Of a stretch of DNA of 64,000 bases, positions 26,661-34,500 are shown piece by piece; position 1 is the stretch's first letter, and each line of letters opens with the position of its first letter. The position numbers and the translations under genes are program-made. The DNA is from Arthrobacter sp. zg-Y238 (GTDB lineage: Bacteria; Actinomycetota; Actinomycetes; Actinomycetales; Micrococcaceae), in the NCBI RefSeq assembly GCF_024385525.1, contig NZ_JANFLU010000012.1:117750-181749 (forward strand), written 5' to 3'. The notes beneath the pieces were generated by a model. It did not search any database, had not been told where the DNA came from, and saw only the letters and a program-made list of their open reading frames with translations.

Positions 26661-27386
26661 TCAGGCCCGGTTGCGGCCGCGGGTGCGGATCAGGGCGGTG
26701 ACGCCTGCCGCAAGGCCCAGCAGCCCGGCGCCCAGGCCGACATAGCCGGCAACTTCGGCGGTCTCGACATCGTCGTCCCGGTCATCGGCGCTTTCCGGCG
26801 TGGTGCCGTGGGCGCTGCCGTGCTCGTCGCCGGCGGCGTGATCATCGTCGTCGTCCGCTTCGGTGATGGTGACTACGGGCGCCGGGGAGTCAAGGTCGTG
26901 GCCGGACTGGCCCTCGGCCGGGATCTGGGACCAGTCCGTTTCCCCCTTTTCACAGCTTTGCAGCACGGGGAAGGCCAGGGTGGTGTCTTCGGCGTCGGGC
27001 AGGTCAACGCCGAGAGTAATGGTGTCCCGGACGCCGTCGGGCAACGGTTCCTTGGCGGTGTACACAATTTCGCTGGTCCGCGAGCTGACCTGTGACCCGT
27101 TGGGCAGGGTCCGCGGCTCCGCGAGCTCCTCGGTGACCTTCTCGATCTCCCAGCCGGGGTGGGCCGTGGGGGTGGCGTCCGCCAGTTCGTCCGGGAGGGT
27201 GAAGGTCAGGGCGGTGGTCGGGGAGCCCTCGCAGCCGTGCGAGAGGTCGAAGGTCAGCAGGGCGGACTCGCCTGCGCCGGTGGTGTCGGGGGTGACATGT
27301 ACGTGGGCGGCTGCCGGTGCCAGGCCGAGCGCCATCAGAGCGGCGGTGCCGCCGGCGGCAAGGAGGACGGAGGAAGAGGTACGCAT
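26661..27386 (-). CDS. YcnI-family copper-binding membrane-anchored protein
   Basis: A 241-residue exported protein. The signal peptide is predicted to end in PAAA, leaving His28 (HVHVTPD) as mature N-terminus; YcnI proteins bind Cu(II) through such an N-terminal His. The DUF1775 domain runs to about residue 165 with LTFDLSHGCEGSPTTALTF, PGWEIEKVTEEL and VLQSCEKGETDWSQIP. An acidic/His linker (DDDDDHAAGDEHGSAHG) precedes a C-terminal membrane helix and basic tail. It is downstream of a small membrane protein (66-bp gap), suggesting a copper-handling operon. Confidence 0.87.
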   Translation of the reverse strand: MRTSSSVLLAAGGTAALMALGLAPAAAHVHVTPDTTGAGESALLTFDLSHGCEGSPTTALTFTLPDELADATPTAHPGWEIEKVTEELAEPRTLPNGSQVSSRTSEIVYTAKEPLPDGVRDTITLGVDLPDAEDTTLAFPVLQSCEKGETDWSQIPAEGQSGHDLDSPAPVVTITEADDDDDHAAGDEHGSAHGTTPESADDRDDDVETAEVAGYVGLGAGLLGLAAGVTALIRTRGRNRA

Positions 27387-27452
27387 GGAAAAGCCTTTCG
27401 GTGGCGCATTGCCAAAAAACCGCGCTGGACGCGGAAAGTACTGGAAAAGGGA

Positions 27453-28067
27453 TTAGGCCAATGCGTACGACGGCGGCCCGCGCAACGGGCGCGCGGAGCA
27501 GAACCGGGCGCGCGGGGTCCCGGCGGCGGGACCGGAAATCGCCTGCGGCCGGACGGGTCGGAACCTCGTCGGGGCCGGCGGCGTGAACAGCGGCCGCAGC
27601 CAGGCCGCCGTGGCGTGCAGGGCGTCCTCGCCCCGGGCGAGCACCAGCGCGGACAGCGCCACTGCGGCGAGGTGCGCGAGGAACAGCGCGGGGCCGGCGT
27701 CGTGCTGGAGCGCGTGGAAACCGGACAGGGCAGCCCCGGGCAGCGGCGCCGCCTCCGGACAGAGAACGGCAACCCCGTGGTGGGTGGAAGCGCCGGGCAG
27801 GCACTGGACGCCGGAGGTCAGGAGGCCAAAGGCTTCATGGAGTCCGAGCTGCGCGGCACCGAGGACCAGGAAGAGGCTGCCGGGCCGGAACCGGCGCCCG
27901 GCGGTGATGCTGACGCCGGCCAGGGTGAAGGCCGCCAGGGCCATGAGGAGGACAGGTTCGGGGAGTATCCCGCCGCCGGCCAGGTGCGCACCGGTAGCCA
28001 GCGCGAAAATGACCGCGGTGGCGATTCCGGCGCGGAGCAGCCGGAAGGGATCGGTGCGCTGGGGCAT
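27453..28067 (-). CDS. hypothetical polytopic membrane protein next to ycnI
   Basis: A 204-residue membrane protein with about five hydrophobic segments (residues 12-30, 34-52, 57-80, 110-130, 135-150). Possible metal-ligand residues lie in the middle: VQCLPGASTHHGVAVLCP and GFHALQHDAG. The C-terminal 50 residues are Pro/Arg-rich (APTRFRPVRP). No named family is recognised. ATG 28067 follows GGAGAGGGAAGC, a good SD, so an upstream in-frame extension was rejected. It is the first gene before ycnI on the same strand, hinting at a shared copper-related role, which is inference. Confidence 0.6.
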   Translation of the reverse strand: MPQRTDPFRLLRAGIATAVIFALATGAHLAGGGILPEPVLLMALAAFTLAGVSITAGRRFRPGSLFLVLGAAQLGLHEAFGLLTSGVQCLPGASTHHGVAVLCPEAAPLPGAALSGFHALQHDAGPALFLAHLAAVALSALVLARGEDALHATAAWLRPLFTPPAPTRFRPVRPQAISGPAAGTPRARFCSARPLRGPPSYALA

Positions 28068-28201
28068 GCTTCCCTCTCCGGTCCCGCCGGCCGCGGCACG
28101 GAGCCTGCCGGACTGCTGAAAAACTGCTCCTACTTTACCGTGCAGCCGCCCTGCCGACGGCACGCACAACCCGAGCGGAAGGCCCGCCGTCGTCCCCTGC
28201 C

Positions 28202-28657
28202 TTATTCATGGTGGTAGGGGTGTCCGCCGGCGATCTCCTGGGCCCGGTACACCTGCTCCGCGAGGATCAATCGGACCAGCTGGTGGGGGAACACCAGGGG
28301 GGAGAGGGACCAGACAAAGTCGGCGCGGTCGTGGACACTCTGGTCCACCCCGTAGGCCCCGCCGATGATCAGGGTGACGTTGCGCGAGGAATCCAGCGGC
28401 CTCTGCAGGGTCTGCGCCAGCGCCGGGGAGGTGATGGCCTTGCCCCGCTCGTCCAGCAGGATCACGTAGTCGGATCCGACCTTCGCCAGCAGCCGCTCGG
28501 ACTCCTCGCGGCGGGCGGCGTCGCCTTCGCGGGCGGAATGCGGAATGGGGACCCAGGTCAGGTCAAAGGGCTTCTTCAACCGCTTTTCGTACCGGCGGAT
28601 CCCGTCAACCACCCAGTCCTCGTGCTTGCGGCCCACCATCAAAACTTTTAATGCCAT
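28202..28657 (-). CDS. rlmH: 23S rRNA (pseudouridine1915-N3)-methyltransferase RlmH
   Basis: A 151-residue SPOUT methyltransferase that methylates pseudouridine 1915 of 23S rRNA. Motifs are KVLMVGRKHEDWVVDGIRRYEKRL at the N-terminus, the SAM-knot IIGGAYGVDQSV and the invariant C-terminus RLILAEQVYRAQEIAGGHPYHH. Length is normal for the family (about 155). ATG 28657 is chosen because it aligns with the family start; an in-frame extension to 28669 has no better ribosome site. It is divergent from the patatin gene. Confidence 0.93.
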   Translation of the reverse strand: MALKVLMVGRKHEDWVVDGIRRYEKRLKKPFDLTWVPIPHSAREGDAARREESERLLAKVGSDYVILLDERGKAITSPALAQTLQRPLDSSRNVTLIIGGAYGVDQSVHDRADFVWSLSPLVFPHQLVRLILAEQVYRAQEIAGGHPYHHE

Positions 28658-28768
28658 GCAACCATTCAAGCCCGGAACCAGTGAGGTCCGGTAACCGGGC
28701 GGGCGCCGGGCTTACACTGCGTGGACAACGAAGAGCACTTCGACGGCGGCAAGCCAGGAGGTTACAAC

Positions 28769-29635
28769 GTGTTGGAATCGCGTGCGGTGGTGTTGGGCGG
28801 CGGCGGAGTGGCCGGCATCGCCTGGGAAATCGGCCTGCTGGCGGAACTGCTGGACCAGGGCATCGACCTCAACGAGGCAGACCTCGTTGTCGGTACATCT
28901 GCCGGATCGGTGGTGGGAACCGCCCTTCGCTTCGGGCAGCTGCGGTCCGCGGCGCTCGCCCAGGAGACGGCTGAGGAAGGTGCCGGCGCCGCGGATTACC
29001 AGGAGCCGGACGCATTCGACGGCGAGCGGTTCATGAACATCATGGGCGCGGCCGGCTTTGGCGGCGGCGGGGAGAAAGCCGCCCGCGCACGCCTGGGGCA
29101 GCTGGCCCTCAAAGCGGACACGCAGCTGACCGAGGAAGCCTGGGTGAACAGCATCCGTTCACTGGTTCCTTTCCCGGCCTGGCCCGAAAAGGCGCTGGGC
29201 GTCACGGTGGTGGACGCCGAAGACGGCAGCTTCAAGGTGTTCGACGGCGATTCCGGCGTGGACCTTGGCCTGGCGGTCACCGCCAGCTGCACTGTCCCGA
29301 CGGTGTGGCCGCCCGTGCACATCAACGGGCGGGTCTACATGGACGGGGGCATGCGCTCGGGTACCAATGCCGATGTCGCTGCCGGTTTTGGGAAGGTGCT
29401 GGTGGTTTCCTGCGGCCTCGAGGCGCCGCAGAGCCCCTTCGGACCCACCCTCCCGCAGGCGCTGAAAACGATCAGCAAGGACGGAAAGCCGTTGTTGATT
29501 GAAGCCGACGCACAGGCACTGCAGGCGTTTGGCACCAACATGCTGCTCGATTCCACCCGCCGGCCCTCCGTCGCGGCGGGCCGGCGGCAGGCGAAGGAGA
29601 TTGCCGACGTCGTCCGGCGCTTCTGGGAGGACTGA
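28769..29635 (+). CDS. patatin-like phospholipase
   Basis: A 288-residue Ser-Asp dyad hydrolase. The oxyanion loop is GGGGVAGIAWEIG (about residues 10-22), the nucleophile elbow is GTSAGSVVG (about 46-54), and the catalytic Asp is in DGGMRSG (about 194). It acts on phospholipid or other acyl esters; location cytosolic by lack of a signal peptide. The GTG at 28769 is preceded by a perfect AGGAGG with 8-bp spacing, so an in-frame GTG at 28721 was rejected. Divergent from rlmH. Confidence 0.88.
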   Translation: MLESRAVVLGGGGVAGIAWEIGLLAELLDQGIDLNEADLVVGTSAGSVVGTALRFGQLRSAALAQETAEEGAGAADYQEPDAFDGERFMNIMGAAGFGGGGEKAARARLGQLALKADTQLTEEAWVNSIRSLVPFPAWPEKALGVTVVDAEDGSFKVFDGDSGVDLGLAVTASCTVPTVWPPVHINGRVYMDGGMRSGTNADVAAGFGKVLVVSCGLEAPQSPFGPTLPQALKTISKDGKPLLIEADAQALQAFGTNMLLDSTRRPSVAAGRRQAKEIADVVRRFWED

Positions 29636-29653
29636 ATCCGGGTTGGTGCCGGC

Positions 29654-29962
29654 TTAGCGGTTGTCGCGGTCGACGTCGGCCTCCAGATCGGAGCCCGGCT
29701 CAATCACCACGCCGTCTTCACGCTGCTCGACGCCGTCGGTCTGGGGTGCGGTGTCTCCGGCGGGAGAGGGGGCTGCAGCCGCTTCTGATGCGGCGGCGGT
29801 CTCGGCTTCTTCGCGTTCCTTGATGTACTTCACGAGGAACTCCAGTTCATCGCTGTACTGCTGCAGGCGGTCGGAGCGGGACTCAGTCGCCAGGGCGAGC
29901 ACGAGGTCGGTCTGCCGTGCACGCAGCTGGGCAATTGTGGGCTGTGATTCGTTGGTGTCCAT
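29654..29962 (-). CDS. hypothetical protein with N-terminal coiled-coil
   Basis: A 102-residue small protein with no recognised family. Residues 8-52 form an amphipathic helix (IAQLRARQTDLVLALATE, then YSDELEFLVKYIKEREEAE) likely to be a coiled coil. The rest is Ala/Pro/Asp-rich and probably disordered, ending SDLEADVDRDNR. It is followed convergently by the patatin gene with an 18-bp gap. Codon use is normal for the region. Confidence 0.55.
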   Translation of the reverse strand: MDTNESQPTIAQLRARQTDLVLALATESRSDRLQQYSDELEFLVKYIKEREEAETAAASEAAAAPSPAGDTAPQTDGVEQREDGVVIEPGSDLEADVDRDNR

Positions 29963-30023
29963 GCTTCATCCTACAAAGGCTGCCCGGCCTCGTTGCCACG
30001 GCGGGTACAAAGCCGAGGGCCGG

Positions 30024-30368
30024 CTAGTCCTCGCCGGCGTTTCTCCGGTGCCGGCGCGAGGGATCATTCTCCAGGCCGTTCGCATCACGTCCGTCACCTG
30101 CACGGCGTTGGGCCACTTCGGCACTGTACGGTGCACGCGGACGTGCGGGCAGTTGGTCGATGAGCTCGTTCGCGGCATGGGCGAGGATGTCCCGCTGGAA
30201 GGGAGGGAGGGACAGGGACCCGTTGATATAGGCATCGATTTCGTATTCGCCGGCTGCGCCTCCGATGCTGAAGTACTTCATCCACACTTCGGGCACAGTC
30301 AGCCGGGCGTCCTCAAGCGCTTTCTTGAGCAACTGTCGTTGCTCCGGCTCCACAGCCTCGAAACCCAT
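30024..30368 (-). CDS. hypothetical protein downstream of GAF-ANTAR regulator
   Basis: A 114-residue protein of unknown function. The first 75 residues look like a compact helical domain: LLKKALEDARLTVPEVWMKYFSIGG, EIDAYINGSLSLPPFQRDILAHAANELID. The last 35 residues are Arg/Asp-rich and likely disordered. It starts 10 bp after the GAF-ANTAR stop on the same strand, so it is probably the last gene of the STAS-ANTAR operon. No DNA-binding or catalytic motif is visible. Confidence 0.6.
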   Translation of the reverse strand: MGFEAVEPEQRQLLKKALEDARLTVPEVWMKYFSIGGAAGEYEIDAYINGSLSLPPFQRDILAHAANELIDQLPARPRAPYSAEVAQRRAGDGRDANGLENDPSRRHRRNAGED

Positions 30369-30377
30369 CGTCTGCCC

Positions 30378-31121
30378 CTAGTAGCGCTGTTGGTTGCTAA
30401 CGCTCATTATGACTTGCTCAGAAACGCTGCGCAGGGAATGCCCGTTGCTGCGCGAGCTCATGATCAGCTCACCCATGGCCTCTTCTGAATTCAGCTTCTT
30501 CCGCTCCATGAGGATACCGCGGGCCAACGCGATGCTGTCCCGGCTGGCAATGGCGTCTTTCAGTTCCCTGCTGGCCCGGTGCGGCACTTCGGTGGACTGG
30601 ACGTTCGCAAGCAGTGTTGCCGCGGGGCCGGCGAAGAGCGTCAGCAGGTGCTCGCTGCGCTCGTTGAAGGCCGCGGTCTCCGTGGAGTAAATCTTCATTG
30701 CACCGAGGATTTCCGTCTTGTGGAGCAACGGCACACTCAGGACCGAGCGTAACCCCAGCTCAGCCGCCGGGCCGCTCCATCCCGGCCAGCGGATCTCCGC
30801 CGCCAGGTCATCCGACCGCACGGGGGCAGCGCCGGCCCAGGCTTCCAGGCAAGGCCCCTTTCCCAGCCGGTACTGCAGCTCATCGGCAGTGACCACCAGC
30901 CCGTCGGTGGATCCTGTGCTGGTCCTGCGGCCCTGATCGTCCATCAGTGAAACGCCGGCCCCCACGGCGCCGGGAATGCTTTCCCGAATCGCCTCGGCAA
31001 GCAGGTCGACGGCGTGGGCCACGGTTTCCTCGGTGAGGAGCATTCCCTGGATCCGGGCAATGAGGCTGGAAAGTTCGTCCAACGGGAGATCACTGGCACG
31101 GCTGACCTCACGTTTCCTCAT
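30378..31121 (-). CDS. GAF and ANTAR domain regulator 1
   Basis: A 247-residue two-domain regulator. An N-terminal GAF domain (about 25-170) contains GVSLMDDQGRRTSTGSTDG, LGKGPCLEAWA and LRSVLSVPLLHKTEILGAMKIYS. The C-terminal ANTAR domain (about 185-245) contains LKDAIASRDSIALARGILMERKKLNSEEAMGELIMSSR. ANTAR domains bind paired-hairpin RNA to prevent transcription termination; the GAF probably senses a small ligand or redox state. Its start overlaps the preceding gene by 14 bp, indicating coupled translation. Two paralogues lie at 32910 and 45976. Confidence 0.88.
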   Translation of the reverse strand: MRKREVSRASDLPLDELSSLIARIQGMLLTEETVAHAVDLLAEAIRESIPGAVGAGVSLMDDQGRRTSTGSTDGLVVTADELQYRLGKGPCLEAWAGAAPVRSDDLAAEIRWPGWSGPAAELGLRSVLSVPLLHKTEILGAMKIYSTETAAFNERSEHLLTLFAGPAATLLANVQSTEVPHRASRELKDAIASRDSIALARGILMERKKLNSEEAMGELIMSSRSNGHSLRSVSEQVIMSVSNQQRY

Positions 31122-31383
31122 GGTTTCCCCTCCCGCCGTGGTGAGCCTGATGCTTCGGATGGCCGTCTATGTCCGTCCTTCTGGCCCATTCGCCGGCCAA
31201 CGCGCTGTACCACTCCAGCGCGTAGGCGGGGGGATGCTCGGAATCCAGTTGCCGGTAGACCCGGTCCGTCAGGCTCAGCAAAGTCCTCTGGGGCAGGGCG
31301 GCCAGCGCCCTGACATCCAAGGGATCTGCCGGCAGATCCAACAGCGACAAGGCCGAAGCGTGCCGGGTGCGGAAGAGCGTCAT
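31108..31383 (-). CDS. small hypothetical protein in the STAS-ANTAR operon
   Basis: A 91-residue protein of unknown function. It reads MTLFRTRHASALSLLDLP, PLDVRALAALPQRTLLSLTDR and YALEWYSALAGEWARRTD, an all-helical small domain, then a His/Gly-rich tail (HPKHQAHHGGRGNHEET). ATG 31383 overlaps the STAS stop (ATGA) and follows GGAGGAGCG, a strong SD. Its stop lies 14 bp inside the GAF-ANTAR gene. Tight coupling on both sides implies a shared function with both neighbours. Confidence 0.6.
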   Translation of the reverse strand: MTLFRTRHASALSLLDLPADPLDVRALAALPQRTLLSLTDRVYRQLDSEHPPAYALEWYSALAGEWARRTDIDGHPKHQAHHGGRGNHEET

Positions 31384-31685
31384 TGCTTCGCTCCTCCGGC
31401 CGGGACCAGGGCCGAACACTCGGGGAGGATGTCCGGACACTCGATCCTGAGGTCAATGTCCCGTCCGGCAACGTTTTCGCAGAGGAGGGGGAGGGCAGCA
31501 CGTTCAATGTGCTGGGCCGCGGTCAGGTCCACGGTAATCCGGTGTCCGCGGACAAGAGCGGCAGTCTTCCGGATCAGGGGTGCCAGGGAACGCCAGCTGT
31601 CGGCGGTGAGGCAGCCGGTCACTTCAAGGACAGCGGAGGAAGGGGCGACATCGAGCCGAACGAGTACACGCAGTTTGTGGTCCAA
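31380..31685 (-). CDS. STAS-domain protein (anti-sigma antagonist-like)
   Basis: A 101-residue single STAS domain: VRLDVAPSSAVLEVTGCLTADSW, the helix LAPLIRKTAALV, then ITVDLTAAQHIERAALPLL and a C-terminal strand DIDLRIECPDI. In SpoIIAA/RsbV-like proteins a Ser/Thr in the DLT-x2-x-Y/S region is phosphorylated; here the loop reads DLTAAQHIERAAL, so the usual DSSG-type site is missing. TTG start at 31685, with no better in-frame start nearby. First gene of a four-gene operon divergent from the manganese catalase. Confidence 0.65.
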   Translation of the reverse strand: MDHKLRVLVRLDVAPSSAVLEVTGCLTADSWRSLAPLIRKTAALVRGHRITVDLTAAQHIERAALPLLCENVAGRDIDLRIECPDILPECSALVPAGGAKQ

Positions 31686-31845
31686 AGGATTCCCAAAATA
31701 GGAGTTCCGCGGCGCACTGCTGGGCCTCGGGTTTCAGGGTAAACGGCGGATCCCGGTGAAGGCAAGTCGGGCAGTGCAGGCGTTTTTGAGGAGAAGGTGT
31801 CAGAGGCCTGGGCGGCCGATTGAAGCACCTCGGTCAAATTACTAA

Positions 31846-31873
31846 GTTTGCTTATAAGTTGTCTGCTGGGATA
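31846..31873 (+). promoter_or_regulatory. possible alternative-sigma promoter of Mn catalase
   Basis: GTTT (31846-31849), 18 bp, then GGGATA (31868-31873) resembles the SigF/SigB-type promoter pattern GTTT-N15-18-GGGTAT, 78 bp before the catalase start. The same stretch contains TAAG/CTTATAAG repeats that could instead be an operator. Stress-sigma control would suit a catalase; this is a visual match only. Confidence 0.35.
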
Positions 31874-31950
31874 GATTTCACTTACTGGCCCCCGGGGCCG
31901 CCATAAGAGGCGACCCAACTAATGTTGGGCCTGATATGCGGAGGTGCATA

Positions 31951-32832
31951 GTGTTTTTCCATAAGCAGGAACTCCAGTTCTCAGCGACACCCGATAAGCC
32001 GGATGCCGTTTTCGCCCGCAAGCTTCAGGAAGTCCTTGGCGGACAGTACGGCGAAATCACCGTAGCAATGCAGTACGGATTCCAGTCGTGGAATTCCCAC
32101 CTGCCCGGTAAGTACCGCGACCTGCTCTACGGCATCGCCGCCGAAGAGATGGGCCACGTGGAAATGCTGGCCATCATGATTGCCCAGCTGCTGGAAAAGG
32201 CTCCCTTGGGTATCACCGACGACGCCGTGCAGTCGGATCCGACGATCGCAGCAGTTGTCGGCGGCATGGATGTTCAGCACGCCATTGTTGCCGGTGCCGG
32301 CGCCCGTCCGGTGGACAGCAACGGCAACCCGTGGACCGGTGGCTACGTGACTGCCAGCGGCAATCTGCTCGCCGACTTCACGTCCAACGCCAACATCGAA
32401 ATGCAGGGACGCCTCGCCGTCGCCCGCCTGTACCACATGACCGATGACAAGGGCGTCCGCGATATGCTCGCGTTCCTCCTGGCCCGCGACACGATGCACC
32501 AGAACATGTGGACGGCTGCTGCCAAGGAACTGCAGGAAGAGGGCCACGAGCTGCTTCCGGTTCCGAGCAACTTCCCGATCAAGAAGGAACACCGCGAGGT
32601 TTCCTACCAGTACCTGAACTTCTCCGACGGCAAGCACGCCTCCGAGGGTTCCTGGGCTTCCGGCCCCACGCCGGACGGCAAGGGCGAGTTCAGCTACCAC
32701 GAGGGTCCCACCACCACGGCTCCCATGCCGGACGTCACCCGTCCGGATGCCCGCTACTACGGCACCACCGACATCCCCAACGTCGTGGAAAAGGTTGCCG
32801 GCACGGTTCAGGACAAGCTGAACCGCGAGTAA
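31951..32832 (+). CDS. manganese catalase
   Basis: A 293-residue dimanganese catalase that splits hydrogen peroxide. The N-terminus FFHKQELQFSATPDKPDA is family-typical. Metal ligands of the ferritin-like bundle are seen in LGGQYGEITVAMQYGFQSW (Glu), AAEEMGHVEMLAIM (Glu-x2-His), NANIEMQGRLAV (Glu) and ARDTMHQNMWTAA (His). The C-terminal lid is Gly/Thr/Pro-rich. GTG 31951 is chosen since GGAGGTG lies 5 bp before it and the family starts with MFFHKQ; an in-frame ATG at 31936 was rejected. A terminator follows. Confidence 0.92.
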   Translation: MFFHKQELQFSATPDKPDAVFARKLQEVLGGQYGEITVAMQYGFQSWNSHLPGKYRDLLYGIAAEEMGHVEMLAIMIAQLLEKAPLGITDDAVQSDPTIAAVVGGMDVQHAIVAGAGARPVDSNGNPWTGGYVTASGNLLADFTSNANIEMQGRLAVARLYHMTDDKGVRDMLAFLLARDTMHQNMWTAAAKELQEEGHELLPVPSNFPIKKEHREVSYQYLNFSDGKHASEGSWASGPTPDGKGEFSYHEGPTTTAPMPDVTRPDARYYGTTDIPNVVEKVAGTVQDKLNRE

Positions 32833-32857
32833 TTGCGCATCTGCGGATCAAAACGAT

Positions 32858-32889
32858 AAATGCCCGGACGCTTTGCGTCCGGGCATTTT
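32858..32889 (+). terminator. rho-independent terminator of Mn catalase
   Basis: The inverted repeat AAATGCCCGGACGC / GCGTCCGGGCATTT around a TTT loop, with a short T run, ends 57 bp after the catalase stop. It sits between two convergent genes and could work for both. Confidence 0.9.
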
Positions 32890-32909
32890 CTTATGGTGCG
32901 GGGAGGAAC

Positions 32910-33725
32910 CTATTGCTTGAAATGCGTCTGCGCTTCAGCGGGGGTCACTGATCCCACCACCCGCTCGGCGATTTGCCGAAGTTTGATGTTTCGGCTGCCG
33001 GACGCGGAAACCAGAATGTTGAAGGCTTCGTCCTGGCTGCACCGGTTCTGGGCCATAACAATCCCGACGGCCAAATCAATAACCGTTCTGGAGTCCATTG
33101 CGGCACGCAGGTCTGCGGAATGCTCGCCCCCGGCCGCCAGGCGGGCGGCCAGCTGAACGGGTTTGGTGATGCGCCGGGCGTAGTCCTGGATCTGCTCGAC
33201 CGTTGCGCTGTCGAAGTGTTCCGGGCGGGTGCTGTAAAGGCTGAGGGTTGCGACGCCATCTGTTTCGAGGTCCAGCGGAAGTACGAGCACCGAACGCATT
33301 CCGGCCTGCTCCGCGAGGGCTACATACTGCTCCCACCGCTTTTCCCGGCGAAGGTCGGGTATATGCACCACTGCCCGTTCCTGGATCGCAGTGATGCAGG
33401 GCCCCTCGGTGAAGTTGTACTGCAGGTCATCCAGGGAACCGGAGGGGGCGCCGCTGAAAGCTGCGCGGACAGGTTTGTGGTCCCGGGTGATGGTCATGGC
33501 GCATTCGACGGGACTCGTCGGAATGGAAAACGCCTTAGCCGTCAGTGTTGCCAGCTCGTGGAGGAACTCCTGAACCGTGACGCTGGAAAGAGTCAGGTCC
33601 TGCAGCCGCTCCACGAGGAAGAGGTCCAGATCATCCGCCGTACTCTTCCGGTCTTCTGCCGACCGACCCGTAGGGGCTTCGAATGGAGCTATGGCGTCCT
33701 GTGCAGTTGCTCCGGTTCCGATCAT
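32910..33725 (-). CDS. GAF and ANTAR domain regulator 2
   Basis: A 271-residue paralogue of the gene at 30378. A GAF domain (about 45-190) has YNFTEGPCITAIQERAVVHIPDL and MRSVLVLPLDLETDGVATLSLYS. The ANTAR domain (about 205-265) has LRAAMDSRTVIDLAVGIVMAQNRCSQDEAFNILVSAS and SRNIKLRQIAERVV. It should bind a structured RNA leader and act by antitermination. It is convergent with the manganese catalase, separated by the shared terminator, and probably monocistronic. ATG 33725. Confidence 0.88.
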   Translation of the reverse strand: MIGTGATAQDAIAPFEAPTGRSAEDRKSTADDLDLFLVERLQDLTLSSVTVQEFLHELATLTAKAFSIPTSPVECAMTITRDHKPVRAAFSGAPSGSLDDLQYNFTEGPCITAIQERAVVHIPDLRREKRWEQYVALAEQAGMRSVLVLPLDLETDGVATLSLYSTRPEHFDSATVEQIQDYARRITKPVQLAARLAAGGEHSADLRAAMDSRTVIDLAVGIVMAQNRCSQDEAFNILVSASGSRNIKLRQIAERVVGSVTPAEAQTHFKQ

Positions 33726-34034
33726 CCCTACTTTCTACACCATCCGGCATTGGTCAGTAGGCTTGCCGTTTCTGTCGAGTTTCCTGCGGGCATTCCCTGC
33801 CCGCGTTCTCCCGGAACGTGAGGCGCCGGTCGGGGGTGGGGGGTGAAACCTTCAGCGGGTTCAACTGGAGGACCTCATAAACGCCACGATTCTTACCCAT
33901 GCGCCTTCAGGTGCCTCCCCAGCGGAATTAACCCCTGTCGTGAATGACAACTGCTGTATTCAGTACCGGTGCTATTGTCGAGGGCGCTAAACCGAAATAG
34001 GGAATCGTGCAGCGGCAGGCGGGGTGGAACGGCG
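33726..34034. other. intergenic region, 309 bp
   Basis: A divergent promoter region between GAF-ANTAR 2 and a small membrane protein. No tRNA, ORF with good start signals or clear hairpin was found. An AT-richer stretch (33925-34010, with TGAATGACAACTGCTGTATTC) may hold the rightward promoter. Confidence 0.4.
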
Positions 34035-34469
34035 GTGAATGCGGTGAACAACGGCAACGGCGCGGATATGACAAAAAGGAACGGACTTCCTTCCGCGCGG
34101 TTAACTGAACGGGATCTGGTGCTCGGCAAGAAGGCCGCCAAATACTCAGCCGTTATCTGCGGGGTTGCGTTTGCGGCGTGTCTAGGCATCGCCATATACG
34201 TGTTGTTCAGTGTGCCGCTTGGGACACGGATGCCCTACAGCGGACAGTACGGGAGAAGCGGGATTCCCATGCCGTTCGCTCTCCTTCCGGCTTTAGTTGT
34301 CCTCTCTGGTTTGTTCCGTGGATCAATAAAACCTAAGTCGCACCACATGGGGAAAATGACGCGGGGATTCTTGTATAGTTTCGGGACGGCAATGGTCCTG
34401 GGATGTGTGATTCTCCAGTGGGTTTTTGCGAAATCCATACTGATTGAGGGTGGTGCGCTCCCCGCATAG
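34035..34469 (+). CDS. hypothetical three-helix membrane protein
   Basis: A 144-residue membrane protein of unknown family. Three hydrophobic segments are clear: YSAVICGVAFAACLGIAIYVLF, IPMPFALLPALVVLSGLFRG and GFLYSFGTAMVLGCVILQWVF, separated by basic loops. Base composition is visibly less GC-rich than in neighbours (codons such as aaa, ata, ttg, tta), so it may be poorly ameliorated or recently acquired. The start is unsure: GTG 34035 is used, ATG 34068 is an alternative. It ends 31 bp before the stop of the convergent gene. Confidence 0.5.
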   Translation: MNAVNNGNGADMTKRNGLPSARLTERDLVLGKKAAKYSAVICGVAFAACLGIAIYVLFSVPLGTRMPYSGQYGRSGIPMPFALLPALVVLSGLFRGSIKPKSHHMGKMTRGFLYSFGTAMVLGCVILQWVFAKSILIEGGALPA

Positions 34470-34500
34470 CTGTGCGGGCGGGCAGAGTTCGGCCTCAGGG

